From Paraburkholderia caledonica NBRC 102488 (GTDB lineage: Bacteria; Pseudomonadota; Gammaproteobacteria; Burkholderiales; Burkholderiaceae): a stretch of 59,525 nt of DNA. Position 1 is the stretch's first letter. Each line of letters starts with the position of its first letter. Below, piece after piece: positions 25,288 to 34,999 of the stretch. The stretch spans positions 1 to 59,525 of the forward strand of contig NZ_BAYE01000033.1 of assembly GCF_000685095.1 (NCBI RefSeq), read 5' to 3'. The position numbers and the translations under genes were made by a program. The notes beneath the pieces were generated by a model. That model was not told the origin of the DNA. It did not search any database and worked only from the letters and a program-made list of their open reading frames with translations.

Positions 25288-26079
25288 TCAGAGCACGCCA
25301 GTGGCTCGTGCCGCGTCGAGAATTACCGCGGCTACCGCGGCAGGTTGAGACATCAGTGCTATATGGCTCGCGCCAGCAATCGACGTAATCTTCGCGCCGA
25401 TCTGTTTTGCCTCGGCCTGCTGGAGCGCTGATGGAATGATCTGGTCCTGGTCGCCATAAACCCACCACGACGGTTTGGACTTCCAGGCGGCCTGAGACAC
25501 CTTATCGGTAAGGCAGCGCGCATTGAGCGGTCCCTGAGCGGTGGCGAGCACACTGGATGTGTCTTTCGGAAGATCCGGTGCGAAACTGCTCAGGTAGGTG
25601 TCAGTGTTCAGCGTAAGGAATCCAGCTTCGTCGGGTACCAGACCTGCCTGCCAGGCGGGCTTCGGGAATGGGCTCGTCAGATCGGAGATCGACTGGTTGT
25701 CTCCGGGCGCGAATGCTGACACATAAACGAGACCTGCAACCTTGTTAATGCTGCCGGCTTGCGTAATGACGGCGCCTCCGTAGGAATGTCCGACCAGAAG
25801 GACGGGCCCCTGCTGGGCATCGATGGCACGGGTGACGGTTGCGGCATCGTCGGCTAACGATGTTCGAGGAAGCTGAACAGTGACTACTTTCAGACCACGC
25901 GCCTGCAATACGCGCGTGACTGATGACCAGCTAGACCCGTCGGCCCACGCCCCGTGTACCAGTACGACCGTGCCGGTGGTGCTCGCTGAAGAGCTGCCGC
26001 ATGCCGCAACGGATGCAAGGGTGACGAGACCGAGCGATACGACAAGAGCGGCAAAGAGCCGCGGAATGTAAGACTTCAT
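25288..26079 (-). CDS. Lipoprotein alpha/beta hydrolase
   Basis: 263 aa. The N-terminus is a lipoprotein signal (LVTLASVAACGSSS; lipobox SVAAC near residue 27). The rest is an alpha/beta hydrolase: oxyanion region VVLVHGAWADGSSW, nucleophile elbow GHSYGG, acid loop WWVYGDQDQIIP and the His in GASHIALMSQP. The HGAWxxGSSW start is shared with pyrethroid hydrolase/salicylate-esterase-like proteins. Being lipidated, it probably acts on the periplasmic face. Substrate unknown. Confidence 0.85.
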   Translation of the reverse strand: MKSYIPRLFAALVVSLGLVTLASVAACGSSSASTTGTVVLVHGAWADGSSWSSVTRVLQARGLKVVTVQLPRTSLADDAATVTRAIDAQQGPVLLVGHSYGGAVITQAGSINKVAGLVYVSAFAPGDNQSISDLTSPFPKPAWQAGLVPDEAGFLTLNTDTYLSSFAPDLPKDTSSVLATAQGPLNARCLTDKVSQAAWKSKPSWWVYGDQDQIIPSALQQAEAKQIGAKITSIAGASHIALMSQPAAVAAVILDAARATGVL

Positions 26080-26429
26080 GATGGGAACGTTAGGACGCGA
26101 AGTGAGATTTGAATATCGCGCCCGTCTAGCGACAGAAAGTATCAGGGCGAGCGCGACGCCAACGCGAACGTTAACCGGCCTCAGGGTCGCTGCCTATTGC
26201 ATGTCGTCCGGTTTCAATGACATTGCGTCCGAAAGATAAGAGAGAAGATTTCCATGGTCGATACGACTGTATGCACCGGCCTGTTGCAATGTCGGCCGGC
26301 GAGGCGTGGGGTGCGGAAAAGTTGGCCGATGTCTGGAGGCGGCCCCGCACAAAAGCACGCATCTGGCAGCATCGTGTGCCGCTATACGAAGCATTGACAA
26401 ATGTGTAATAGCACATCAGAATAAGAGAC
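26080..26429. promoter_or_regulatory. Region upstream of marR with a MarR-type operator
   Basis: No gene here. ATGTGTAATAGCACAT (26401-26416) is a near-palindrome of the same type as the sites at 26873, 44598 and 44835. It lies 14 bp before the marR start codon, consistent with autorepression. Confidence 0.65.
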
Positions 26430-26855
26430 ATGAAATCCCTCACTGGTCCCGATCTGTGTCACTGTCTGGCTGCGCGTCGCGCTGCGAGGTATATGTCGCG
26501 TATTTACGATAGCCACCTGTCAGGCGTGGGCATCTCGATCTCGCAATTTTCGATACTTGCGCTCGTTGAAGAGCATCCAGGAATCGCGGTTGCCGATCTG
26601 GCGGACCTGATGGTCATGGAGCGGACGACGTTAGTACGTGCACTCAGACCCCTGAGGGACGCAAGGTGGTTGACGAGCGATGCGGAAGGTCCGAAAGGGG
26701 CACTGACGTTCACGCTGTCCGCTGCGGGCAAGGCGAAGCTGGCGGAAGCTGAGCCGTGCTGGCGCGCAGCGCAGGCGGAGTTCGAAGCCGGCGTCGGTCG
26801 CAAAGAAGCGACTGCACTGCGAGCAGGTCTGTTGACCGTCGTTTTTGCGACCTGA
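26430..26855 (+). CDS. MarR-family transcriptional regulator
   Basis: 141 aa, somewhat short. Winged-helix features: ISQFSILALVEEHPGIAVAD, LADLMVMERTTLVRALRPLR, DARWLTSDAEGPKGALTFTL (wing) and SAAGKAKLAEAEPCWRAAQ. MarR proteins repress targets until a phenolic, quinone or oxidant ligand releases them. A 16-bp operator flanks it on each side (26401 and 26873), and two more copies lie near 44.6-44.85 kb, so it probably controls itself, the following reductase cluster and the NmrA-like/SDR pair. Confidence 0.88.
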   Translation: MKSLTGPDLCHCLAARRAARYMSRIYDSHLSGVGISISQFSILALVEEHPGIAVADLADLMVMERTTLVRALRPLRDARWLTSDAEGPKGALTFTLSAAGKAKLAEAEPCWRAAQAEFEAGVGRKEATALRAGLLTVVFAT

Positions 26856-26872
26856 AAATTTTTTGGATGTAG

Positions 26873-26888
26873 ATGTGCAATTGCACAT
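26873..26888. promoter_or_regulatory. MarR-type operator before the NTF2-like gene
   Basis: ATGTGCAATTGCACAT is a perfect 16-bp palindrome, 47 bp before the start codon of the next gene and 18 bp after marR. The same sequence, extended to 18 bp, recurs at 44834-44851. Confidence 0.75.
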
Positions 26889-26934
26889 ATTGAATTGCCT
26901 CATTTCGATAGACATTCTCTTTCAAGGATCTTGC

Positions 26935-27483
26935 ATGTCAGCCTTTCCTTCCGTCCCACATACGAGCACGGTCAGCGCCGAAGACCGTGCCAGCGCCGTC
27001 GATTTCGTCAATCGCGTCAACTGGTTCTTCGAGACATGGGACGTCGAAGCCATGATCGAGGCGTTCCTGCCCGACGCCGTGGCGTACCACTTTCACGGAA
27101 CGATTAGTGGACACACCGAAATCCGACGCTTCTTCGAGCATGATTATCCGTATCTGATACCTGGCGTGGGCCGTCATGCCACAAACCATATCGTCGATGA
27201 GGACGAAGACGGCGTGGTTGTGCGATATCAAAATCTGCTGATCCGCTATGCCTCGCCCGAGGATGCGTCGAAACTGGGTGCGGGTCAGGTGATGCACAGC
27301 GATGCCGGACTGCCCGCGATCTGGCTGTATTCGCCGATGCGTGACCGTCTGCGCAAGACGGCGACGGGGTGGAGGATCTATGAGCGTTATATCGGTGGTT
27401 CGACCACCAGTCGTGTCCTCACGCCAGCCGACACGTCGGCAGTTTCGGTGGCGCCGTATCTCCCGAAACTTCAAGGAGTGTAA
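26935..27483 (+). CDS. NTF2-like (SnoaL-type) protein
   Basis: 182 aa. The ATG at 26935 has CAAGGA upstream; the longer open frame runs through the operator. The fold is suggested by VNRVNWFFETWDVEAMIEAF, LPDAVAYHFHGTISGHTEIR, RFFEHDYPYLIPGVGRHATN and a closing GWRIYERYIGGSTTS, the pattern of polyketide-cyclase/ring-hydroxylating-beta-type NTF2 proteins. Members can be hydratases, isomerases or ligand-binding proteins, so the reaction is open. It precedes an aldo/keto reductase gene by 2 bp, forming an operon. Confidence 0.75.
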   Translation: MSAFPSVPHTSTVSAEDRASAVDFVNRVNWFFETWDVEAMIEAFLPDAVAYHFHGTISGHTEIRRFFEHDYPYLIPGVGRHATNHIVDEDEDGVVVRYQNLLIRYASPEDASKLGAGQVMHSDAGLPAIWLYSPMRDRLRKTATGWRIYERYIGGSTTSRVLTPADTSAVSVAPYLPKLQGV

Positions 27484-27485
27484 TC

Positions 27486-28532
27486 GTGCGATATCGTCTC
27501 TTCGGCAAGCATACGGGCCTGCGCGTGTCTGAGCTGGTTCTTGGTACAGCCAATTTCGGCGGCAGGTGGGGGTACGGATCAGATCTCGACGCCGCGCGCG
27601 AGATCGTCGACCGATATGCGGACGCGGGTGGTAACTTTCTGGATTGCGCCGACGTGTATCAGTTCGGCGAATCCGAGGAGTTTCTCGGTAAGCTCCTCTC
27701 GGGCCGTCGCGATAACTTCGTGATTGCCACCAAGTACACTCAGGCTGCGGCGCCCAACGCGGGCGCTTTGGCGACGGGCAATAGCCGCCTCGCGATGCGC
27801 CTGTCTGTTGAGGCGAGCCTCAAGCGTCTCAAGACCGATCGCATCGACCTCTACTGGGTGCACTTTGACGATGGCATCACGCCAACGGACGAGATCATGC
27901 GAGGCCTCGACGACCTGGTGCGCAGCGGCAAGGTGCTCTATATCGGACTGTCTGACTTCCCTGCGTGGCGCGTCGCGCGGGCGGCAACCATCGCCGAATT
28001 GCGTGGCTGGGCGCGAGTCGCCGGCTTGCAGTTCGAGCACAGCCTGGTCGAGCGTACAGCCGAGCACGAACTGATGCCGGCAGGCAAGGCCCTTGGACTG
28101 GGGATGGTGGCATGGTCGCCGCTCGGTGGTGGACTGCTTTCGGGCAAGTACCGTCGGGGCGAGAAAGGCCGCCTTGAAGCACTGGGCGGTGCGGTATTCC
28201 AGCAGGAAAATTCCGGCCAGCGTACGGCGATCGTCGATGCCACCCTTGCGGTTGCGACCGAGCTTGGGGTCACGCCATCCGAGGTGGCAGTAGCGTGGGT
28301 CTTGCTAAAGGGTTCGCTGCCGATCATTGGACCTCGGACGAGCGAACAGTTATCGGCATACCTTGGCGCTGCAAAGCTCACGCTTGCGCAGCATCACGTC
28401 GAGCGGCTGGATGATGCCAGTGCATTGGCTCCGATCTTTCCGCAGTCGATGATTGACGCGCCTGCGTACCGGCAAGCTGCGGCCGGCGGCCAGTACGAGC
28501 GCATCGTCATGCCCGAAACTCCGGCTCCCTGA
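27486..28532 (+). CDS. Aldo/keto reductase
   Basis: 348 aa with a GTG start, AAGGAGTG 5 bp upstream. The NADPH-dependent AKR tetrad is visible: Asp and Tyr in FLDCADVYQFGESEE, Lys in FVIATKYTQ and His in LYWVHFDD. The C-terminal cofactor region reads PIIGPRTSEQLSAYLGA. Such enzymes reduce aldehydes or ketones. The start lies 2 bp after the preceding stop, and a GST gene follows after 2 bp, so the three are translated together under the MarR operator. Confidence 0.92.
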   Translation: MRYRLFGKHTGLRVSELVLGTANFGGRWGYGSDLDAAREIVDRYADAGGNFLDCADVYQFGESEEFLGKLLSGRRDNFVIATKYTQAAAPNAGALATGNSRLAMRLSVEASLKRLKTDRIDLYWVHFDDGITPTDEIMRGLDDLVRSGKVLYIGLSDFPAWRVARAATIAELRGWARVAGLQFEHSLVERTAEHELMPAGKALGLGMVAWSPLGGGLLSGKYRRGEKGRLEALGGAVFQQENSGQRTAIVDATLAVATELGVTPSEVAVAWVLLKGSLPIIGPRTSEQLSAYLGAAKLTLAQHHVERLDDASALAPIFPQSMIDAPAYRQAAAGGQYERIVMPETPAP

Positions 28533-28534
28533 CA

Positions 28535-29155
28535 ATGTCCGCCGACGTTACCCTGTATGGCGCGAAGACGGGTAACTGTCTTCGTGTGGCGATTGCGCTG
28601 CAGGAACTCGCGATCGCCCACCAGGTCGTGAAGCTCGACCTTCGGGCGGGCGAGCAGCGCACACCAGATTTTCTTTCACTGAATCCGAGTGGAAAAGTGC
28701 CGGTGCTGCGAGTTCGCTCGTCGGCGGCGCCTCCGCTTGTCCTCGCGCAGTCCAATGCGATTCTTCTTTACCTTGCGCGACGAGCGGGAGGCAGGTTGTT
28801 ACCGCCCGAAACGGATGCATCGGCGCCGCTTGCACTCGAGCGATTCTTCTTTTTCGTGACTGACGTGATTGCGCCCAGCCACGCGGCCTTCTTTCTGAAG
28901 AACAAAGGGTGCAAGGAGGGACAAGGGTTGATGGAACGGCGCAGCCTTGAGATGCTCCTTGCAAGCGAGAGGTTTCTGCAAAACGCACCGTTCATGGCAG
29001 GGCAGTCATTCACGCTCGCAGACATCGCTGCTGTCAGCATAGTGGCCGCGCAGTCGCCGTCGATCGACTGGGCGCGGTATCCGCAACTTCAGCGATGGTT
29101 CGCTGCCGTGATGGCGAGGTCCAGCGTAGAGCGTGGCATGATCGCTTTCGACTGA
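28535..29155 (+). CDS. Glutathione S-transferase
   Basis: 206 aa. Thioredoxin-like N-terminus with LSLNPSGKVPVLRV (cis-Pro) and LVLAQSNAILLYLAR (QSNAI gamma-glutamyl site), then the all-helical C-domain with FMAGQSFTLADIAAV. It is the last gene of the MarR-controlled cluster. Gene order NTF2-like, reductase, GST suggests handling of a reactive carbonyl or quinone. It ends 3 bp before the convergent AraC gene. Confidence 0.9.
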   Translation: MSADVTLYGAKTGNCLRVAIALQELAIAHQVVKLDLRAGEQRTPDFLSLNPSGKVPVLRVRSSAAPPLVLAQSNAILLYLARRAGGRLLPPETDASAPLALERFFFFVTDVIAPSHAAFFLKNKGCKEGQGLMERRSLEMLLASERFLQNAPFMAGQSFTLADIAAVSIVAAQSPSIDWARYPQLQRWFAAVMARSSVERGMIAFD

Positions 29156-29158
29156 AGC

Positions 29159-30142
29159 TCAGCGTGACGGCATGCCCTGATCCGGATCTGCACCATGACG
29201 TATGGCACCGGGCGAATATCCGAAATGTGCCTTGAAGGCCCGCGAGAACGAGGAGTCCGACTGGTAACCGGCGACAGACGCTGCCTCGCTGATTCGCACA
29301 CGACCGTTGCGCAGTAGGTCGGCGGCAAGGCTCAGGCGCCACCGTGCGAGATACCTGAGCGGCGGCTCGCCGACAATCTCCGTGAAACGGTCCGCAAAGT
29401 GCGACCGGGACATGGTCGCAATCTTCGCAAGCGCACCCAGTTTCCATTCACGCGCGGGATCCTCATGCATGGCCGCCAGTGCACGCCCAAGTCGTGCGTC
29501 GCCAAGGCCTCTGAGCCACCCGCTATGTGTGGGACTCTTCGCCACCCACTCGCGCAAGCTCCGTATCACCAGCAGATCGATCAGGCGCGAGATCATGAGC
29601 GCAGCGCCTGGCGACGGCTCGCTCGCTTCCAGCCGCACGAACCGCAGGATCGCGTGTTGCCATTCCGGTGTACCCGATGCGTCGGCCCGGAGATGAATGA
29701 CATCCGGGAGACCCGCGATCAATGAGCCGGCGGATGCGGATTCGAATACGAACGAGCCCGTCAGGACGCGAAAGGGCTTTTCGGCGAAGCTGCGACATTC
29801 ATCGGGTCGCGAGGGTGATCCGGGCAGAGAGTCACGCGCATGGATTGCGGAGAGAACATGCGCACATCCCTTAGGTAGCAAAACAAGATCACCGGCGACT
29901 AACGTGGTCGTATCGATAGCGATCGCGTCGAGCCGGAAGGCGCCGTCCTGAATAAAGTGAAAGCGGGCGCGTCCAGCATCAAAGGGCTTGCGTTGCGCCT
30001 CGACCGTCTCGTATATCTCGATTGATTCGCCTCGTAGCCGTATCAGATCCAGAACGTCGGAAAGCACATCTTGCCGGGACAGCCTGTGTGCACGCGATTC
30101 GCGCTCATGAATGGATCGCCTCATCGCGTCGTCGCCGATCAT
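29159..30142 (-). CDS. AraC-family regulator with cupin-type sensor domain
   Basis: 327 aa; GAGG lies 8 bp before the ATG. The N-terminal half is the cupin_6-type ligand domain (ARFHFIQDGAFRLDAIAIDT, LVAGDLVLLPKGCAHVLS). The C-terminal AraC HTH pair reads WKLGALAKIATMSRSHFADR, FTEIVGEPPLRYLARWRLSL, ISEAASVAGYQSDSSFSRAF, KAHFGYSPGAIR. It is convergent with the GST gene and divergent from the RND pump across 466 bp, so it could regulate either; proteins of this type often control a neighbouring oxidoreductase. Confidence 0.9.
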   Translation of the reverse strand: MIGDDAMRRSIHERESRAHRLSRQDVLSDVLDLIRLRGESIEIYETVEAQRKPFDAGRARFHFIQDGAFRLDAIAIDTTTLVAGDLVLLPKGCAHVLSAIHARDSLPGSPSRPDECRSFAEKPFRVLTGSFVFESASAGSLIAGLPDVIHLRADASGTPEWQHAILRFVRLEASEPSPGAALMISRLIDLLVIRSLREWVAKSPTHSGWLRGLGDARLGRALAAMHEDPAREWKLGALAKIATMSRSHFADRFTEIVGEPPLRYLARWRLSLAADLLRNGRVRISEAASVAGYQSDSSFSRAFKAHFGYSPGAIRHGADPDQGMPSR

Positions 30143-30608
30143 GTCTTGCGCCTCAAAAAAAAGCGCACTTCAGGGAACGTGCGCCGCGACAAAAGAAGGA
30201 CCGGTATGGAGGAGCGCTCCTTCATGCCGCAAAAAGAACAAACGCAATCACCTGCCATGGCACGCGAAAGCGATTCCACGCGCACAGTAGTTAAAAGCGT
30301 GCACAGCATAGCGGATCCAGTTGTTCGCATAAATCCGTCGATGATGAATACACATGCTGCCAGGCGCGAACAATCGGGCGAAGCGTTGCTGGTTCTGAGA
30401 TGCATCGGTTGAGGGCCGGTAGAGCTACTGGTTAGCGCCTTGAAAAGTCTTGACGTATTAGATTTCACATGTAATCTAACGCCAGTTAGAAGTTGTGCGA
30501 AAGCTAAATAGCCGCGTTGCCCAGTCCGCGCAATCAGTTGGTGCGCCGATTGGTCGAGACGCCGTTTCGCGACGAGGCGAACGACAACACTTTTCGAGGT
30601 GATCGAAG
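30143..30608. promoter_or_regulatory. Divergent region between araC-type gene and RND pump operon
   Basis: No gene is supported. An inverted repeat TTAGATT (30458-30464) / AATCTAA (30473-30479) with 8-bp spacer lies about 130 bp before the pump operon and is a candidate operator for one of the local regulators (the LysR or TetR genes beyond the pump, or the AraC gene). An A-run (30156-30163) precedes the AraC start. Confidence 0.45.
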
Positions 30609-31847
30609 TTGGATACGAAAACAAGGCTGGAAGACGGCAGAACAGTTCGTCGTGCGCGATATGGCACTGTGGGCCGACGCGCCAGAACCTGGGCTGCCGC
30701 AGCCGCTGTGATCATGGCAAGCGGGGGCGCGTGTTTTCTCTACTCGCATGATGGCGGTGATAGCGTCGCCAATGCCCGACCCGTGCCGCCCCATGAGGTA
30801 ACGATCAGCCGGCCGCTGGTACGCGATCTTGACACCCGACTTGGATTTCTTGGCCAGTTCTCGGCCGTCGATCAGGTAGAACTGCGCGCACAGGTAGGCG
30901 GTACGCTCACAGGTGTTCACTTCAGGGACGGCGACATCGTTCACAAGGGCGATCTGCTGTTCACCATCGATCCCGTGCCGTATGAGATTCGGCTCGCGCA
31001 GGCGACTGCCTTGCGACGGACCGCTGAGGCGCGCCTCGTTCTGGCAAAGCAGGAGTTGGCGCGCGCACGGGAGCTTGAGCGCAATGATGCTGGCACGACG
31101 CAGAACGTCGAGCAGCGCACGTCCGAACTGAATGCTGCGCAAGCCGCACTCGACGACGCTGCGGCGCAGATCCGCGACGCCCGCTTCGATCTGGATCGCT
31201 GCCGCATCACGGCGCCGTTTACGGGCCGCATTGGCAGGCATCTTGTTTCCACCGGTAACCTTATTGCAGGCAGCCGTGGTGCAACGAGTCCGACGACATT
31301 GCTCGCGACGCTCGTCTCGCTCGATCCGGTCTACCTCGACTTCGATATGAGCGAGGCGGACTTCCAGTCGTTTTCGCAGTATCGCGGCGACGCCAAAGGG
31401 CCGATTGCAAATCGCGTCGAACTGGCGGCGGGCAATTCGACGACCTACACACGGCAAGGCACGCTTGATTTCATCGACAACGTACTGGACCGTTCCAGCG
31501 GCACGATCCACGCCCGAGCGACGGTGTCCAATGCCGACCTGCGCTTTACACCTGGCGAGTTCTCGCGCGTGCGTCTCGCGGTGGCGCATCCCGCACCGAC
31601 GCTGCTCGTGCCGGACGCATCCGTTTTACCCGACCAGTCCGAGTACCTCGTGATGACGGTTAGCACCGACGGAACGGTTGTGGCAAAGCATGTCGAGGTC
31701 GGCGAGATACGCGGGGGATTGCGCGTGATCCGCTCGGGCCTGTCTCGGGACGATCGCGTGATCGTCGACGGTTTGCCCTTTGCGGCGCCCGGAACGAAAG
31801 TGGCGACGCGCGATGGTGCGATCCGCTATGAGCCTAAACAGAACTAG
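30609..31847 (+). CDS. RND efflux periplasmic adaptor (MexE/AcrA type)
   Basis: 412 aa from a TTG start with GAGGTGAT upstream; the first in-frame ATG, at 30714, would lose part of the anchor region. Layout is standard: membrane anchor (about residues 28-45), barrel-sandwich half with VELRAQVGGTLTGVHFRDGD, IVHKGDLLFTIDP, a coiled-coil hairpin (ALRRTAEARLVLAKQELARA to AALDDAAAQIRDARFDLDRC), then TAPFTGRIGRHLVSTGNL and the beta-barrel and membrane-proximal domains. It links the inner-membrane pump to the outer-membrane channel. The permease gene starts 14 bp downstream. Confidence 0.92.
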   Translation: MDTKTRLEDGRTVRRARYGTVGRRARTWAAAAAVIMASGGACFLYSHDGGDSVANARPVPPHEVTISRPLVRDLDTRLGFLGQFSAVDQVELRAQVGGTLTGVHFRDGDIVHKGDLLFTIDPVPYEIRLAQATALRRTAEARLVLAKQELARARELERNDAGTTQNVEQRTSELNAAQAALDDAAAQIRDARFDLDRCRITAPFTGRIGRHLVSTGNLIAGSRGATSPTTLLATLVSLDPVYLDFDMSEADFQSFSQYRGDAKGPIANRVELAAGNSTTYTRQGTLDFIDNVLDRSSGTIHARATVSNADLRFTPGEFSRVRLAVAHPAPTLLVPDASVLPDQSEYLVMTVSTDGTVVAKHVEVGEIRGGLRVIRSGLSRDDRVIVDGLPFAAPGTKVATRDGAIRYEPKQN

Positions 31848-31861
31848 CGGACAGTGAAGCC

Positions 31862-34800
31862 ATGCGTATTGCCCATTTCTTTATCGACAGGCCGCGCTTC
31901 GCGACGGTGGTCAGTGCCTTTCTGACGCTAATTGGCCTGGGCGCGATGTTCGTGCTTCCCGTCGCACAGTACCCGGAGATCGTTCCACCGACTGTGCAGG
32001 TGACGACATCCTATCCGGGTGCGTCGGCCGAAACGATTGCGCGAACAGTGGCCACGCCGCTGGAGCAGCAGATCAACGGCGTCGAGAACATGCTCTACAT
32101 GAGCAGCCAGTCCACGGGAGACGGCCGGTTGACGGTCACGGTTACGTTTCGTATCGGCACCGACCTGAACGTCGCGCAGATGCTCACACAGAATCGGGTT
32201 CAGGATGCACTACCGCGCCTGCCGGAAGACGTCCGGCGCCTTGGCGTTCAGGTGAGGAAGTCCACACCTAGCATTTTGCTGGCTGTTCACCTGTACTCAC
32301 CTGACAGAACGCGCGACACACTTTATCTCTCGAACTACGCGACGTTGCACGTGAAGGACACGCTAGCGCGTCTGCAAGGCGTCGGCGACGTGCAGTTCCA
32401 GGGTGCCCGTGAGTACGCAATGCGTATCTGGATCGACCCCGACAAGGTCGCAGCCAACAATCTGAACGCGAGTGAAGTGCTCACAGCACTACGCGCACAG
32501 AACCTGCAGGTATCGGCTGGTGTCCTGAACCAGCCGCCCACGGCGGGCAGCGACGCGTACCAGATAAACGTAGAAGCGCTCGGCCGGCTGTCCACGCCAC
32601 AGCAATTTTCCGACGTCGTCGTCAAGTCCGACGCACAGGGTCGCGTGACGCGGATACGCGATATTGGCCGGGTCGAAGTCGGCGCCGCAGACTACGGCTC
32701 AACCGCCTTCATGGACCGTGACAACGCTTCGACGTTGCTCATCTACGCGGAGCCCGGTGCGAACTCGCTTGCAGTCGAGCAGCAGGTTTTGTCCGCGATG
32801 CGCGGGCTAAAGAATGAGTTCCCCGCAGGAATGGACTACAAGATCATCTACGACCCGACCATCTTTATCGGCAAATCGGTCGACGAGGTGATTGTCACCA
32901 TATTCGTCGCAATCCTGCTGGTTGTTGGCGTCGTCTTTCTTTTCCTGCAGAACTGGAGGGCCACGATTATCCCCGTCGTTGCAATTCCGGTCTCCCTGCT
33001 TGGGTCGTTCATCGTACTCGCCACGTTCGGAATATCGCTAAACAACCTGTCTTTGTTTGGCCTCGTGCTGGCGGTCGGCATTGTCGTTGATGATGCAATC
33101 GTTGTAGTCGAGAACGTCGAGCGCAACATGCGCTCTGGCATGTCGCCGGTCGAGGCGGCCCACCGGACGATGGACGAGGTGGGCGGGGCACTGCTGTCGA
33201 TTGCGTTAACGCTATGTGCGGTCTTCATCCCGTCCGCCTTCCTTAGCGGGATTTCGGGGCTGTTCTTTCGCCAGTTTGCGGTGACGATCGCAGCATCGAC
33301 TGTCATATCCTGCTTTGTGTCGCTTACTCTGAGTCCCGCCCTCTGCGCGGTGCTCTTCAAGTCGCATGAGCCGCATATCGCGTCGCGCGGGGGCCTCGCG
33401 CAGCGTCTGCTACATGCGGGCTTTGATCGCTTTAACAGGGGCTTTGACAGACTGTCGTTCGGGTACGGAAACGTCACACGTCGTATCGTTCGTGGACTCA
33501 CCGTCGTTCTCGCAATATACGTTGTGCTGATTGGCATTACGGGTCTTGAGTTCTCGCGTACGCCAACCGGCTTTATTCCGGAGCAGGATCAGGGCTATCT
33601 GATTACCGTGGTTCAACTTCCGCCGGGCGCGGCACTCGACCGTACAGAGAAAGTGGTCCGAAATGCCATTGACATTATCCTGACGACGCGCGGAATTGAA
33701 CACGTTGCCCCGTTCGTTGGGCTTGACGCAACAACGTTGACCGTGGCGTCGAACTCGGGAACGATTTTTTCGGGGTTGCCGTCGCTGTACAACCACGAGA
33801 TTCCGGGAGTGACGGCGAACACGGTACTGGCCGACCTGCGCAAACGCCTTTCCGTCATCAAGGACGCTTATGTGCTGACCATTCCGCCGCCCCCTGTGCA
33901 GGGTCTTGGCAATTCGGGCGGGTTCAAGATGATGCTGGAGGACCGCGCGGGACTTGGGTCGGAGGCGCTTGTGCATGCGGCGAATGCCCTTGTTGCTGCG
34001 GCCAACAGGGATCCCAGTTTTGCCGGAGTCTTCACCCTGTTCAATGCGGGGTCGCCATCGGTTTTCGCGAATATTGATCGTGTAAAGGCCGAAAAGGTCG
34101 GGCTCACACCCACGGATGTGTTTTCCGCACTGCAGGTCTATCTGGGTTCACAGTACGTGAACGACTTCAACTACCTTGGCAGAACTTATCAGGTCATTGT
34201 TCAGGCTGACGGGCAATTCCGGCATACGCCTCAGGACATCACCCGTCTAAAAGCGCGAAACCAGTTCGGTGAGATGGTGCCGATCGGCACAGTGGCGCAA
34301 ATGGAGAACCGTACGATTCCCTATCGTGTGCCTCGCTACAACTTGTATCCTGCCGCGGAAGTTCAGGGCGTCGCAGCGCCCGGCATCGCCACCGGTACAG
34401 CACTCCATCGCATGGAAGAGCTTGCCCATCAGGTGCTGCCGCAGGGTATCAGCTTCGAATGGACGGACCTGGCTTACCAGCAGCAGCAACACGGCACGCC
34501 GACGCTCCTGGTATTCGGAGCAGCTGCGCTGTTCGTGTTTCTCGTTCTCGTCGCGCAGTATGAGAGCTGGAAGCTACCGCTTGCGATCGTCCTGATCGTA
34601 CCGATGTGTATTCTCGCGTCGGTCACTGGCCTGATCGCTCGCGGCATGCCCATCGATATCCTGGCGCAGATCGGCTTCGTCGTTCTCGTCGGACTGGCTG
34701 CGAAGAATGCCATCCTGATAGTCGAATTTGCGCGTCAGAAGGAGGACGAGGGGACCGCACCGGTTGACGCCGCGGTGCACGCTGCACGCACACGCCTGCG

Positions 34801-34999
34801 TCCTATCCTGATGACGTCTTTTGCCTTCATCCTCGGAGTGGCGCCGCTCGCGGTCGCCACAGGAGCAGGCGCTGAAATGCGCCAGTCGCTGGGAACGGCG
34901 GTGCTGTTCGGCATGCTGGGTGTGACTTGCTTCGGACTTCTGTTCACTCCTGCCTTCTATGTTTTCATCCGCAAATTTGGCCGTAAGGAGCGCACATGA
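31862..34999 (+). CDS. RND multidrug efflux permease (MexF/AcrB type, HAE1)
   Basis: 1045 aa, full length. HAE1 landmarks: FFIDRPRFATVVSAFLTLIG at the first membrane helix, QYPEIVPPTVQVTTSYPGAS, the proton-relay pair Asp-Asp in GIVVDDAIVVVENVERN (about residues 410-411), GFIPEQDQGYLITVVQLPPG in the second half and a C-terminal FAFILGVAPLAVATGAGAEM. It is the proton-driven trimeric pump for hydrophobic drugs. It is flanked by its adaptor and outer-membrane genes in one operon. The substrate range is not visible; the closest family feel is MexF, which exports chloramphenicol and quinolones. Confidence 0.95.
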   Translation: MRIAHFFIDRPRFATVVSAFLTLIGLGAMFVLPVAQYPEIVPPTVQVTTSYPGASAETIARTVATPLEQQINGVENMLYMSSQSTGDGRLTVTVTFRIGTDLNVAQMLTQNRVQDALPRLPEDVRRLGVQVRKSTPSILLAVHLYSPDRTRDTLYLSNYATLHVKDTLARLQGVGDVQFQGAREYAMRIWIDPDKVAANNLNASEVLTALRAQNLQVSAGVLNQPPTAGSDAYQINVEALGRLSTPQQFSDVVVKSDAQGRVTRIRDIGRVEVGAADYGSTAFMDRDNASTLLIYAEPGANSLAVEQQVLSAMRGLKNEFPAGMDYKIIYDPTIFIGKSVDEVIVTIFVAILLVVGVVFLFLQNWRATIIPVVAIPVSLLGSFIVLATFGISLNNLSLFGLVLAVGIVVDDAIVVVENVERNMRSGMSPVEAAHRTMDEVGGALLSIALTLCAVFIPSAFLSGISGLFFRQFAVTIAASTVISCFVSLTLSPALCAVLFKSHEPHIASRGGLAQRLLHAGFDRFNRGFDRLSFGYGNVTRRIVRGLTVVLAIYVVLIGITGLEFSRTPTGFIPEQDQGYLITVVQLPPGAALDRTEKVVRNAIDIILTTRGIEHVAPFVGLDATTLTVASNSGTIFSGLPSLYNHEIPGVTANTVLADLRKRLSVIKDAYVLTIPPPPVQGLGNSGGFKMMLEDRAGLGSEALVHAANALVAAANRDPSFAGVFTLFNAGSPSVFANIDRVKAEKVGLTPTDVFSALQVYLGSQYVNDFNYLGRTYQVIVQADGQFRHTPQDITRLKARNQFGEMVPIGTVAQMENRTIPYRVPRYNLYPAAEVQGVAAPGIATGTALHRMEELAHQVLPQGISFEWTDLAYQQQQHGTPTLLVFGAAALFVFLVLVAQYESWKLPLAIVLIVPMCILASVTGLIARGMPIDILAQIGFVVLVGLAAKNAILIVEFARQKEDEGTAPVDAAVHAARTRLRPILMTSFAFILGVAPLAVATGAGAEMRQSLGTAVLFGMLGVTCFGLLFTPAFYVFIRKFGRKERT

